From IMG/VR virus record IMGVR_UViG_3300036790_000408, positions 62,001 through 126,000 of that record: 64,000 nt of DNA; one strand, written 5' to 3'. The notes beneath the pieces were generated by a model. That model had not been told where the DNA came from, ran no database searches, and worked only from the letters and a program-made list of their open reading frames with translations. Positions 17,852 through 25,267 of the stretch are shown one piece after another (positions within the stretch are counted from its first letter, which is position 1; the number at the start of each line of letters is the position of its first letter). Both the position numbers and the translations under genes were made by a program. The DNA comes from a virus.

Positions 17852-18194
17852 TCTTACCCGTCAGTTCTTTGCGGGTAACTTCCTGCCAACCACCGAATTG
17901 CCGGAGCCATGCGAGCATCGCACGCATATCGCCGCCCATCGCGGCATTGACCAATCGAAGCGACACCGCGGCATAGACGTAGTCTTGGCCCATCGCTAGC
18001 TCGCTGCTGAACTGCTCCTGCAGCACGTCCTCGGTAATTCCCAGCATGTGAGCCATGGCCGGGATGGTCGCCTTGGTCGACGACATCATCCGAACTTGCA
18101 TAGCCCGCTTGCGGGCGAGTTCGGCGTCCTCTGGCGGCGGCCGGATCTTCTTTGGCCTGCCTCTGGGTCGACCGGTTACTTCACTGCGCGCCAT
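17664..18194 (-). CDS. terS: Terminase small subunit (putative)
   Basis: The product has 176 residues and lies just upstream of terL. A basic N-terminus (GRPRGRPKKIRPP) precedes an HTH-like segment (KATIPAMAHMLGITEDVLQE) and a helical oligomerisation region. This fits small terminases that recognise the packaging site. Its start lies inside the 3' end of the QueE-like gene (19-base overlap). The polar C-terminal tail overlaps the terL start by up to 188 bases in another frame. Confidence 0.72.
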   Translation of the reverse strand: MARSEVTGRPRGRPKKIRPPPEDAELARKRAMQVRMMSSTKATIPAMAHMLGITEDVLQEQFSSELAMGQDYVYAAVSLRLVNAAMGGDMRAMLAWLRQFGGWQEVTRKELTGKNGEPITIRNLDDTALAAVFRSLTEGNALGRGVGRNGAPLEISGAVDLDPVPGPSDAGNGEQG

Positions 18195-18823
18195 TGGCGA
18201 TATTCAGCCGCAGCCTCGACGCATTGACGAAAAATAGTGGACTCGGCGGTCGGCGCGGGACGCAGCCAGACCGGCTTATTCAAACCACCGAACATCGCCT
18301 TAGCCCTGCGAATGTCAGCGCTGTCCCGAATGGAAACCAGGATCTCGTCGGCCCGCTTGATCGTGTCGGGATGGATGCCAGCCCAGTCGCTCATGGTGTT
18401 GGCGCGCAGGGTGGTCCAGGATCCCTCGACGTCGGTTCTCACATGGCCAGTGGTGTCGATCTGCACTCGACAGCCGCCGGTGATCAGATCGCGCACCAGC
18501 ATGGTGAGGTCGTGACTGGCGGGCTCCGGACCGTGGATCACGATATGATAGCGGTGGTGAGTAAGAGCGAGTTTGGCCAACGTGCTTGGCCCAACATATG
18601 AAAACTCAGGGCCGTGGAATTTCTTTCCCAGCATCTTGTTGAGGCTGATTTCGTTCGACGGATCGTACTCCCAATCCGCGATCGGCTGGAGGGGTCCGTC
18701 TTTCCCGGTCGGTACATCGATCTCAGGGTTTTGCATCAGCCGGATCATTAGCGCCGGCACACCAGCCCATTGACCATCTGGCTGGATATTGAAGGTGACT
18801 GAGTTGACCGGCAGGGAACTCAT
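18176..18823 (-). CDS. QueE-like protein lacking the radical-SAM cysteines
   Basis: The product has 215 residues from ATG 18823, which overlaps the upstream stop (ATGA). From the start it follows E. coli-type QueE (7-carboxy-7-deazaguanine synthase): PVNSVTFNIQPDGQWAGVPA, then HIVIHGPEPASHDLTMLVRD and RVQIDTTGH, and KPVWLRPAPTAEST near the end. Where QueE has the CX3CX2C iron-sulfur motif this protein has NPEIDVPTG, with no cysteine, and the SAM-binding GGEP is GPEP. It should therefore not catalyse the radical reaction. It may have a binding role only. No other queuosine or deazaguanine genes are visible in the window. Confidence 0.75.
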   Translation of the reverse strand: MSSLPVNSVTFNIQPDGQWAGVPALMIRLMQNPEIDVPTGKDGPLQPIADWEYDPSNEISLNKMLGKKFHGPEFSYVGPSTLAKLALTHHRYHIVIHGPEPASHDLTMLVRDLITGGCRVQIDTTGHVRTDVEGSWTTLRANTMSDWAGIHPDTIKRADEILVSIRDSADIRRAKAMFGGLNKPVWLRPAPTAESTIFRQCVEAAAEYRQWRAVK

Positions 18824-20175
18824 GCCGCGACGTCGCTGGTGGGTCGATCGAGCAGGAGCTCCTGGTAGGTCTTGCCGGTCTCCTCGTTGACCGCCTGTTC
18901 GCCGGTGAAATCCTGCCAACGCTGGATGCTGACGTCGATCATCGCCGGGGAGATATCGATCCCGACACAGGTTCGTTGGGTCAGTTCGCAGGCCATCAAG
19001 GTCGTGCCACTGCCGATGAAGGGATCGTAGACAACTTGCCCCTCGCTGGTGTTGTTCTCGATCGGCCGCAGCATGCATTCGACTGGCTTCTGGGTGGCTG
19101 AGCCGGTCTCATTCGACGCCTGCTTTTCGATAGTCCAGAGCGTCGTCTGCTTGGTGCCGCCGTTCCAATTGGCCGTCTTGTTTTTCCGCACCGCATAAAA
19201 ACAAGGCTCATGCTGCATGTGATACTGGCGCCCTGGGCTGACGACGAATTTTGTCTTTGCCCAAATGATCTGCTGGCGAACTTCAAACCCAGCATCCTGC
19301 AACGCGAGTTGCGCCGTCATCGGGTCTCTCGCGGCGTGCCAAAGGTAAGTGATGTCGCCGGTGAATAGCTTGATGGCCGGTTGCCAGTTGGCGATCTCTT
19401 CATCCGCGGCCGGAACACCCTCAATCGCCCTATTCTTGCCGGTGGAGAGGCGCTTGCCATTGGCTCGTTTGGCCCTAGCACGCTTGGTCGGGTCGTATTC
19501 AATGAACGGTGGGGCAGTGACCATAAGGGTCGGCGATATGCCGTTCATCGCGATGTTGGCGGTATCGAACTGGGTGCTGTCGCCGCACACCAGGCGATGC
19601 TTGTTCAGGATCCACACGTCACCGAGTTTGGAGACGGGATCGACTGGGGCTGTTGGGGTGTCGTCCGGATCGGCTTCGTCGTTCTCGGTCGAGCCGTCGG
19701 CTACGTCGGTGTAGAATTCGATCTCTTCCGGGTCGAAACCAGTAAATTCTAAGTCGTAATTCATCCCGTCGAGGTCAAGCAGCTCTAGAGTGACCAGACC
19801 TTTATCCCACTCTGCCCATGTTGCTGACCGATTAGCTAGTAATCGAAACGCTTTTACTTGAGCTTCCGACAATCCGTCAGCCAAGGCTACCGGCAATACT
19901 GTCAGACCAAGCTTTTTGGCCGCGTGCAGTCGGAGGTGGCCGTCGATCACCAGTCCAGTTGAGAGCGCCACGAGCGGAATTCTGAAACCGAACTCCTGGA
20001 TGGCCGCCACCATCTTGTCAAGTTTATCGGCGTTCTTCCTGGGATTTCTACCGTACTCGATGAAGCGATCGATCGGCCAGTGCTCAACCTTGAGCTGAAC
20101 CGATCCCTCAGATGCCATACATGGGATGTCCGGAATGGAGGCGTGAAGCGTCTCAGCCCCACCTCTGGGGAACAT
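18820..20175 (-). CDS. ParB-domain DNA methyltransferase with altered catalytic motif
   Basis: The product has 451 residues. Residues ~30-130 form a ParB/Srx-type domain (RNPRKNADKLDKMVAAI, LVIDGHLRLHAAKKLGL). The C-terminal part is an amino-methyltransferase with SAM motif VYDPFIGSGTTLMACEL. The catalytic motif, normally DPPY, reads TAPPF, with Ala in place of Asp, so N6/N4 methylation is doubtful. It heads the packaging operon. The start is ATG 20175; ATG 20118 is an alternative. Such fusions are common in phages and plasmids, where they may protect DNA. Confidence 0.8.
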   Translation of the reverse strand: MFPRGGAETLHASIPDIPCMASEGSVQLKVEHWPIDRFIEYGRNPRKNADKLDKMVAAIQEFGFRIPLVALSTGLVIDGHLRLHAAKKLGLTVLPVALADGLSEAQVKAFRLLANRSATWAEWDKGLVTLELLDLDGMNYDLEFTGFDPEEIEFYTDVADGSTENDEADPDDTPTAPVDPVSKLGDVWILNKHRLVCGDSTQFDTANIAMNGISPTLMVTAPPFIEYDPTKRARAKRANGKRLSTGKNRAIEGVPAADEEIANWQPAIKLFTGDITYLWHAARDPMTAQLALQDAGFEVRQQIIWAKTKFVVSPGRQYHMQHEPCFYAVRKNKTANWNGGTKQTTLWTIEKQASNETGSATQKPVECMLRPIENNTSEGQVVYDPFIGSGTTLMACELTQRTCVGIDISPAMIDVSIQRWQDFTGEQAVNEETGKTYQELLLDRPTSDVAA

Positions 20176-20421
20176 AGTTCTTTTTATGATGCTGGGGTGA
20201 AAGCGTCGTCAAGCATTTGTTCGTGCGGGAAAGTTCACATCGGCCCAAGCGCCACGACAAATATGTCACATAGACGCCCAAACATGCATGGATAATTATT
20301 GGGCATATCAATGTGTTGGAAGCTTTCCGCGCACCAGCTTTTCACTTCGTGCGCGGATCATGGTGTGGGTGAAATATTTTATTTTGGGCAACCCAGGGAA
20401 AGCGAATCGGGTACGCGCATA
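20176..20421. promoter_or_regulatory. Intergenic region upstream of the packaging operon
   Basis: These 246 bases hold no gene. They should contain the promoter of the left operon and the end of the resolvase transcript. Two perfect inverted repeats are visible: GCCCAA/TTGGGC (20276-20281 and 20299-20304) and CCGCGCAC/GTGCGCGG (20327-20334 and 20349-20356). Neither is followed by a T-run, so operator or recombination (res) sites are more likely than terminators. Confidence 0.4.
20327..20356. repeat. GC-rich perfect inverted repeat near the resolvase
   Basis: Eight-base arms CCGCGCAC and GTGCGCGG are separated by 14 bases. It lies 66 bases past the resolvase stop. It may be part of the resolvase recombination site. 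Confidence 0.4.
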
Positions 20422-20958
20422 TCAGGCCGCTTTTCGACGTTGGATAGTGCGCACGGAAACTCCATGCGCCGCGGCGATCTCCTTGTCACTCCAACCTTCC
20501 ACCAGATCGACCACCAACGCCTTGCGCCCCGTGTATTTCCCGGCCCGCCGAGCTACGGCGATCCCCTCCTTCTGGCGCTCCAGCATGATCTCCCGCTCCC
20601 AGGTGGCCACGCCGGCCAGGATGGTAAGCATCAGCTTCGAGGTCGGGTTGCGGGTATCGAGGCGCTCGCCGCCCATGGACAGGATCAACAGCCCGACGCC
20701 GCGCTTGGACAGGTCAGCCTCGATGGTCAGGAGTTCGGCCGTCGACCTAGCCAACCGATCAGGCTTGGTGACGGCCAGGGTATCACCGGCCTCCAGTGAG
20801 GCTAGGGCGGCGATGAGTTTGTCGCGCTCCACCATGGAAGAGACCTGCTCTGAAAATATTAGATGGCAGCCTAGCGCCTTAAGGTCTCGCTCCTGGGCTT
20901 CAAGTCCAGCGACCTGCTCGACGGTAGAGGTGCGTGCGTAGCCTACGATCTTGGTCAT
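20422..20958 (-). CDS. Serine resolvase/invertase
   Basis: The product has 178 residues from ATG 20958 (an ATG at 20973 would add five). The catalytic N-terminal domain starts KIVGYARTSTVEQ with the nucleophile serine in ARTS, followed by TKPDRLARST and a C-terminal HTH (SDKEIAAAHGVSVRTIQRR). Length matches small Tn3/Gin-type recombinases. In a plasmid-like element it would resolve multimers or invert a segment. It lies at the junction between virion and conjugation blocks. Confidence 0.88.
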   Translation of the reverse strand: MTKIVGYARTSTVEQVAGLEAQERDLKALGCHLIFSEQVSSMVERDKLIAALASLEAGDTLAVTKPDRLARSTAELLTIEADLSKRGVGLLILSMGGERLDTRNPTSKLMLTILAGVATWEREIMLERQKEGIAVARRAGKYTGRKALVVDLVEGWSDKEIAAAHGVSVRTIQRRKAA

Positions 20959-21019
20959 ATCAACCATCCCCATTATGGTGGGGAGTTTTTACCACCCATA
21001 AAAGGCTCGTTCAAGAAAA

Positions 21020-21223
21020 TTATGACGGACGTCGGCGTCTCCGATTCTCTTTCGAGTCTCCCTCTCGAAGCAAGGTACGCAGCCCTGACCTGACCACCCA
21101 TTCCAATGCTGAGGTCTGCGTCTTCATCCGCTTGAGATGCTGAATATCGATGATGGCATCCCATAACTCCTCGGGTAGCGAGACGGACTTCCTGGTCAAC
21201 CTAGAGCCCTCGCCATCACCCAT
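21020..21223 (-). CDS. Ribbon-helix-helix regulator
   Basis: The product has 67 residues from ATG 21223, chosen because AAGGA lies ~9 bases upstream; the frame is open further. TRKSVSLPEELWDAI followed by TSALEWVVRSGLRTLL is the beta-strand/two-helix pattern of CopG/Arc-type DNA-binding proteins. The C-terminus is very basic (NRRRRRPS). Two 15-bp direct repeats lie 45-77 bases before the start and a related site lies at 56621-56646, so it probably represses itself and other operons. Confidence 0.7.
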   Translation of the reverse strand: MGDGEGSRLTRKSVSLPEELWDAIIDIQHLKRMKTQTSALEWVVRSGLRTLLREGDSKENRRRRRPS

Positions 21224-21264
21224 GTTTATTTTTCCTTGACGCTGACGCCCGGCGAGTTCTAGGA

Positions 21265-21300
21265 ATTGGTGCATCTGGTTCATATGGTGCATCTGGTTCA
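21265..21300. repeat. Two direct repeats, candidate regulator operator
   Basis: GGTGCATCTGGTTCA occurs at 21268-21282 and again at 21286-21300, 18 bases apart on the same strand. Same-face spacing upstream of a ribbon-helix-helix gene suggests cooperative binding by that protein. ATTGGTGCATCTGGT (21265-21279) is found again on the minus strand at 56630-56644. Confidence 0.6.
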
Positions 21301-21496
21301 CTCAGCAACAGCATAGGCATACCCTCTAATGTTTCGCAATAGTTTTATAAGAGGAGTCTATAAAACTGGACTCGGTTACAAAGGTCAAGTGAAAGATCGT
21401 AGCGCCGTGTTTTTGATGATGTTTTCACACCAGCCTGACGCGAAACGGAAACCGCCTGTTGCATAGACGAAAACAGAGATCGGCTTAGGGGGTCAA
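21301..21496. promoter_or_regulatory. Divergent control region between regulator/resolvase and virB operon
   Basis: There is no gene here. A perfect 9-bp inverted repeat AGTTTTATA/TATAAAACT lies at 21341-21349 and 21359-21367 with a 9-base spacer, the form of a dimeric repressor operator. I found no clear sigma-70 promoter for virB1; the GGGGG ribosome-binding site is at 21488-21492. Confidence 0.5.
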
Positions 21497-22126
21497 ATGG
21501 CCGTAATGACTTTGGCTGCGGTGTTGAGTTTGGCTGGAACACCAGCGTGTTCCGTCGAGGGGATGGTTCCATCCTTCTGGCCGCGCGTCGTCACCCAAGA
21601 GTCCGGCTATGATCCACTTGCCCTGCATGACGACACCACCAGCACTCCGTATCATCCGGCAACAATCGACGAAGCCGAAACTACCGCTCGTAGACTGTTG
21701 TCGATGGGTCACAGTGTTGGAGTTGGGCTGTCGCAACTGACAGCTAAATCTGAAGACCGCTTCTACATGAAATTCCATATGACGGTGCGGCAAGCGCTTG
21801 ATCCGTGCTCGAACATGCACGCTGGAGCGCAGCTTTACGTCAGCGGCGCCCTATCGATCTACAACTCGGGAGATCCCACCAGATCGCTGCCCTACGCCGC
21901 CTCGGTGCAGCGCATCAGGCTGGATGAAACACCGGTGGCACCACAGCCACCAGAAGCGACGGCTGACGATCCCAAGGATCCAAGGCCACCCGCCTGGAAT
22001 GCCGACGCGCTCTACGACTGGAACCGGCGCCACAACATTCCAGAATTCACCGACCCAGGATCAGCACAGCGACGTGCCACGCCTGTGGTTATCGAACGCC
22101 TTCCTTCTGGAAAGGACGCACAATGA
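21497..22126 (+). CDS. virB1: VirB1-like lytic transglycosylase
   Basis: The product has 209 residues with a hydrophobic secretion signal at the N-terminus. The catalytic core has the glutamate in VVTQESGYDPLAL (E35), GVGLSQLTA and ALDPCSNMHAGAQL, the VirB1/SLT pattern. It should open local holes in peptidoglycan for the secretion channel. The ~60-residue C-terminal tail is Pro-rich. The ribosome-binding site GGGGG lies 5 bases before the ATG. It is the first gene of the virB operon and overlaps virB2 (ATGA). Confidence 0.9.
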   Translation: MAVMTLAAVLSLAGTPACSVEGMVPSFWPRVVTQESGYDPLALHDDTTSTPYHPATIDEAETTARRLLSMGHSVGVGLSQLTAKSEDRFYMKFHMTVRQALDPCSNMHAGAQLYVSGALSIYNSGDPTRSLPYAASVQRIRLDETPVAPQPPEATADDPKDPRPPAWNADALYDWNRRHNIPEFTDPGSAQRRATPVVIERLPSGKDAQ

Positions 22127-22440
22127 CTTGGATTTGGCTACAACGACTGCCACGGCCGGCCGTGGCTTGGGCTATGCTCTTCGTCACTCTGCTGCTTTAC
22201 GGGACCACGCCAGCACTCGCACAATTTGTGGGCGCCGGCGTCACTGGGACCGGCGGCGGCCTGATCGCCCAGCTCATCTCATACATCAACACCAATTTTG
22301 CCAGTGGCTTGATTGAGGCGAGTGTGATGTTGGCGGGCGGTATGATGATGTTCCAGCGGCACACCATGGCCGGCTTGGCCACGATGGCTTGTGGAGCATT
22401 GGTGGTCACCAACTCCGCGGCTATTGGAGCATTGATCTAA
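22123..22440 (+). CDS. virB2: VirB2 major pilin
   Basis: The product has 105 residues: a long signal peptide ending near ALAQ (residue ~34), then a Gly-rich stretch and two membrane helices (LIEASVMLAGGMMMF and LATMACGALVVTNSAAIGAL). Size and layout match VirB2/TrbC pilins. It overlaps virB1 by four bases; virB3 begins directly after its stop. Confidence 0.88.
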   Translation: MTWIWLQRLPRPAVAWAMLFVTLLLYGTTPALAQFVGAGVTGTGGGLIAQLISYINTNFASGLIEASVMLAGGMMMFQRHTMAGLATMACGALVVTNSAAIGALI

Positions 22441-22797
22441 ATGGAACTGGACGACGAGCCGCCACTCGAAACGGCTGTGCTTCATGTGGCGGCTTGCCGT
22501 CCGGCCATGATCTACGGTGTTCCATGGGTCATGATCGTGCCGGTGGCAGTTATATGCTTGGAAATCGAAATGGTTTTCGGCATCAAGTTGGCAGCCCTGA
22601 TCGACATACCGCTGGTCATCATCGCCTTTGCGACGGTGCTCTACGACTACAACGCTCCTGGAGTTTGGATGGTCTGGGCGCGCACCATCATGATCATCCT
22701 AGATGATCGCAAGTACGGCGGCGCATCAGTCGCCGCTCACCCAATCAAATCAGAACCGACTATGCCTAGGGGGATACCGTCCGATGCTTGGCGATAG
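22441..22797 (+). CDS. virB3: VirB3 inner-membrane protein
   Basis: The product has 118 residues with a CRPAMIYGVPW motif and two adjacent membrane helices (~25-65), then a WMVWARTIMIILDDRKYGG tail typical of VirB3/TrbD. It acts in the inner-membrane complex with VirB4. Its 3' end overlaps the virB4 start by 14 bases. Confidence 0.88.
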   Translation: MELDDEPPLETAVLHVAACRPAMIYGVPWVMIVPVAVICLEIEMVFGIKLAALIDIPLVIIAFATVLYDYNAPGVWMVWARTIMIILDDRKYGGASVAAHPIKSEPTMPRGIPSDAWR

Positions 22798-25267
22798 AGG
22801 TACATTCGAAAGCGCCCCTGACGACCTGCTGCCGTACTGGCAGCACATCAGCCCCGGCGTCGTGGCTCTGACCGACGCTACCCTCCTAGCCCAAGTGGTC
22901 ATGCCTGGCCTGCCGTTCGAACTGGAGTCGAATATCGAGCGAAACGCGCGACCCGCCTATTTCAACTCCCTCCTGCAGATGATCTCGGATGACAACGTCA
23001 CCATCCACATCAATTTCGTACACTCTGAAGTCGAGCCTAAGCTGGTCGAGCAGGACAATTTTCAGACCTCGTTCTCACGGGATGTGTACCGCAAATACGA
23101 ACGCATGACCTTCGGTGACAGGGTCATGGAGAACACCTGGATCATATCCATCCTGGTGCATCCGCGCATCCCGTTCGAGGGCGCGCTGACACGCCTCAAG
23201 CGCAAATGGATCTCGCCGCAGATCGGCATCAGCGAAGAGAGCGAGCGCCAAATCGAAGACGTCATGCAAAACCTGCAGATATGGCTCAATCGATATGGCG
23301 CGCGCCGACTTGGGTATCGCTACGGCGAGGGCCAGTACGAGGGCTGGATTTACACCGAGATCGGCGAAGCGCTGGCGCTGATCCTGACCTGCAAACACCG
23401 GATAATCCCACTGACCAGCGGGATGCTGGGTGGCTGCGTCTACATTGATCCGGTTGTGTTTCGCGGTTGGCTGGGGCGGCACACCTTCGCGGTGGATCAG
23501 CCGTCAGGCATCCACCGCGGAATGATATTCAGCTACAAGGATTACCCCACGAAGACCTTGCCAGGCATGTTCAACGGCTTGGTCGGTCTCGATTTCCCTG
23601 TCGTGATGACGCACAAAGGCCGGTTCCTGAACCGGATCTCGGCCGCCGCAAAGACGCAGTTGAAAGAGACGCAGATGTTGAACGCCAAAGATAAGGCGGT
23701 CTCACTGCTGGAAGGTCTCATCAAACTGCAAGACCAGATCGCCTCAAATGAGGTGGTCATGCTGACGCACCATTTCTCCCTAGCCGTCTATGGTGATCAT
23801 CGCACCTTGCCGTATCGAGCGACCCAGGTCAGCAACATCATCGCCAAGGGTGGCTCCGTGCTAGTGCGAGAGACGCGCGGCTTGATGGGGGCGTATTTTA
23901 CCCAGGTTCCCGGCGCCGACAAGATGTATATCACGCGCCCCGGCGCGGTGAGCAGCCAGAACATAGCGCGCATGTGCTCGCTGGAGGGATACCCGAAGGG
24001 AGCGGAGGAAGGCTACTGGGGCGATCCGACGATCCAGTTCAAGACCAATGGCGGCACAGTATACGACTGGCATGTCCATGTCGGAGAGGTTGGCCACACA
24101 GCCGTCTGGGGGCATACCGGCCTCGGTAAGTCGCTGTTCATAGACTTCATCGCCTGCGCCCTGCAGCGCACCATGAGTGCCACGGACACCTTGGTGATGT
24201 TCGACAAGGATATGGGGATGGCGATCACTGTGCTGGCCAATGGCGGCGAGTACGTTTGCCTACGCCGTGGCACGGCCAGCGGCTCCGCCCCACTCCGAGT
24301 CTATGACGATGAGCCACGCAACGTGGCGCACGTCGCTGCCTTGTTCAAGCGTCTCATCCTGCTGGACAACCGCGGCGAGATTGAGCCATGGGAGGAGGAC
24401 ATGCTGCACCGCGGCGTGGGCCGACAGCTCAAGCTTCCCGTGCATCTTAGGTCCATGTTGGCCGTCAAGGCATTCCTTGGCATCAGTCCGACTGGCGCCG
24501 GCGCGCGTTTCGCTAAGTGGTGCCGCGGCGGCGTCTACGGCTGGTTGTTCGACAATGACGAAGACCATATCACGGTTGGCCACGATACCCGCCTGTTGGG
24601 CGTCGACTTCACCGATCTTCTACCCAGTGAGGAGCGTCCAGATGACGGCTGTGCCGGAGCCATGGCGGCCGATCTGATGTTCCGGCTGAAGAATATCATG
24701 GATGGCCGCAGGTTCGTTGTGATGATCGATGAGTGCCGGTACTACGCCGACACCATCGCTGGCATCATGGAGGATTTCGCTCTCACCGGCCGCAAGAAGG
24801 AGTTGGTCCTGTTTCTGGCCGCGCAGCAGCCAGGGCACCTCCTGGAACGTCCGATGGGTCGATCGATCCTGGCGCAGGTCCAGACCGATTTCGCGCTGCC
24901 GGACACCAAGGCTGAGTGGAAGGATTACGGCAAGGAGGGGCGGGGCTACACCCCGGCCGAGTTCCGCTTCGTCAAGGCTCGTCGATCTGACACTGCCAAC
25001 GTCAATGCCGAGACCCGCGGCAAGCGTCAGGTGATGATCCGCCGCGACGGCGAGTCCGTCGTGGTACAGTTCGACTTGACCGGCATGGAAGATGAGATCG
25101 CCATCCTCTCGGGCCGTCCGGACACCTCCGCGCTGATGATGCATATCGTCGATGAATTGGGGCCTGACGCTCCGACAGATGACGTTGTCGCTGAGTTCAA
25201 AAAGCGCTGGAGGTCGGTGAAGCGCATCGCCCGCAAGGCCAAGGAAATCGAGGAGGAGTTGGTATGA
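22784..25267 (+). CDS. virB4: VirB4 secretion ATPase
   Basis: The product has 827 residues from ATG 22784, preceded by AGGGGGAT; an in-frame ATG at 22703 lies inside virB3 and is rejected. Walker A GHTGLGKS is at residues 443-450 and Walker B VVMIDECRYY has D649/E650. RKKELVLFLAAQQPG fits the motif C region. It powers pilus assembly and substrate transfer as a hexamer at the inner membrane. Confidence 0.95.
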   Translation: MLGDRGTFESAPDDLLPYWQHISPGVVALTDATLLAQVVMPGLPFELESNIERNARPAYFNSLLQMISDDNVTIHINFVHSEVEPKLVEQDNFQTSFSRDVYRKYERMTFGDRVMENTWIISILVHPRIPFEGALTRLKRKWISPQIGISEESERQIEDVMQNLQIWLNRYGARRLGYRYGEGQYEGWIYTEIGEALALILTCKHRIIPLTSGMLGGCVYIDPVVFRGWLGRHTFAVDQPSGIHRGMIFSYKDYPTKTLPGMFNGLVGLDFPVVMTHKGRFLNRISAAAKTQLKETQMLNAKDKAVSLLEGLIKLQDQIASNEVVMLTHHFSLAVYGDHRTLPYRATQVSNIIAKGGSVLVRETRGLMGAYFTQVPGADKMYITRPGAVSSQNIARMCSLEGYPKGAEEGYWGDPTIQFKTNGGTVYDWHVHVGEVGHTAVWGHTGLGKSLFIDFIACALQRTMSATDTLVMFDKDMGMAITVLANGGEYVCLRRGTASGSAPLRVYDDEPRNVAHVAALFKRLILLDNRGEIEPWEEDMLHRGVGRQLKLPVHLRSMLAVKAFLGISPTGAGARFAKWCRGGVYGWLFDNDEDHITVGHDTRLLGVDFTDLLPSEERPDDGCAGAMAADLMFRLKNIMDGRRFVVMIDECRYYADTIAGIMEDFALTGRKKELVLFLAAQQPGHLLERPMGRSILAQVQTDFALPDTKAEWKDYGKEGRGYTPAEFRFVKARRSDTANVNAETRGKRQVMIRRDGESVVVQFDLTGMEDEIAILSGRPDTSALMMHIVDELGPDAPTDDVVAEFKKRWRSVKRIARKAKEIEEELV

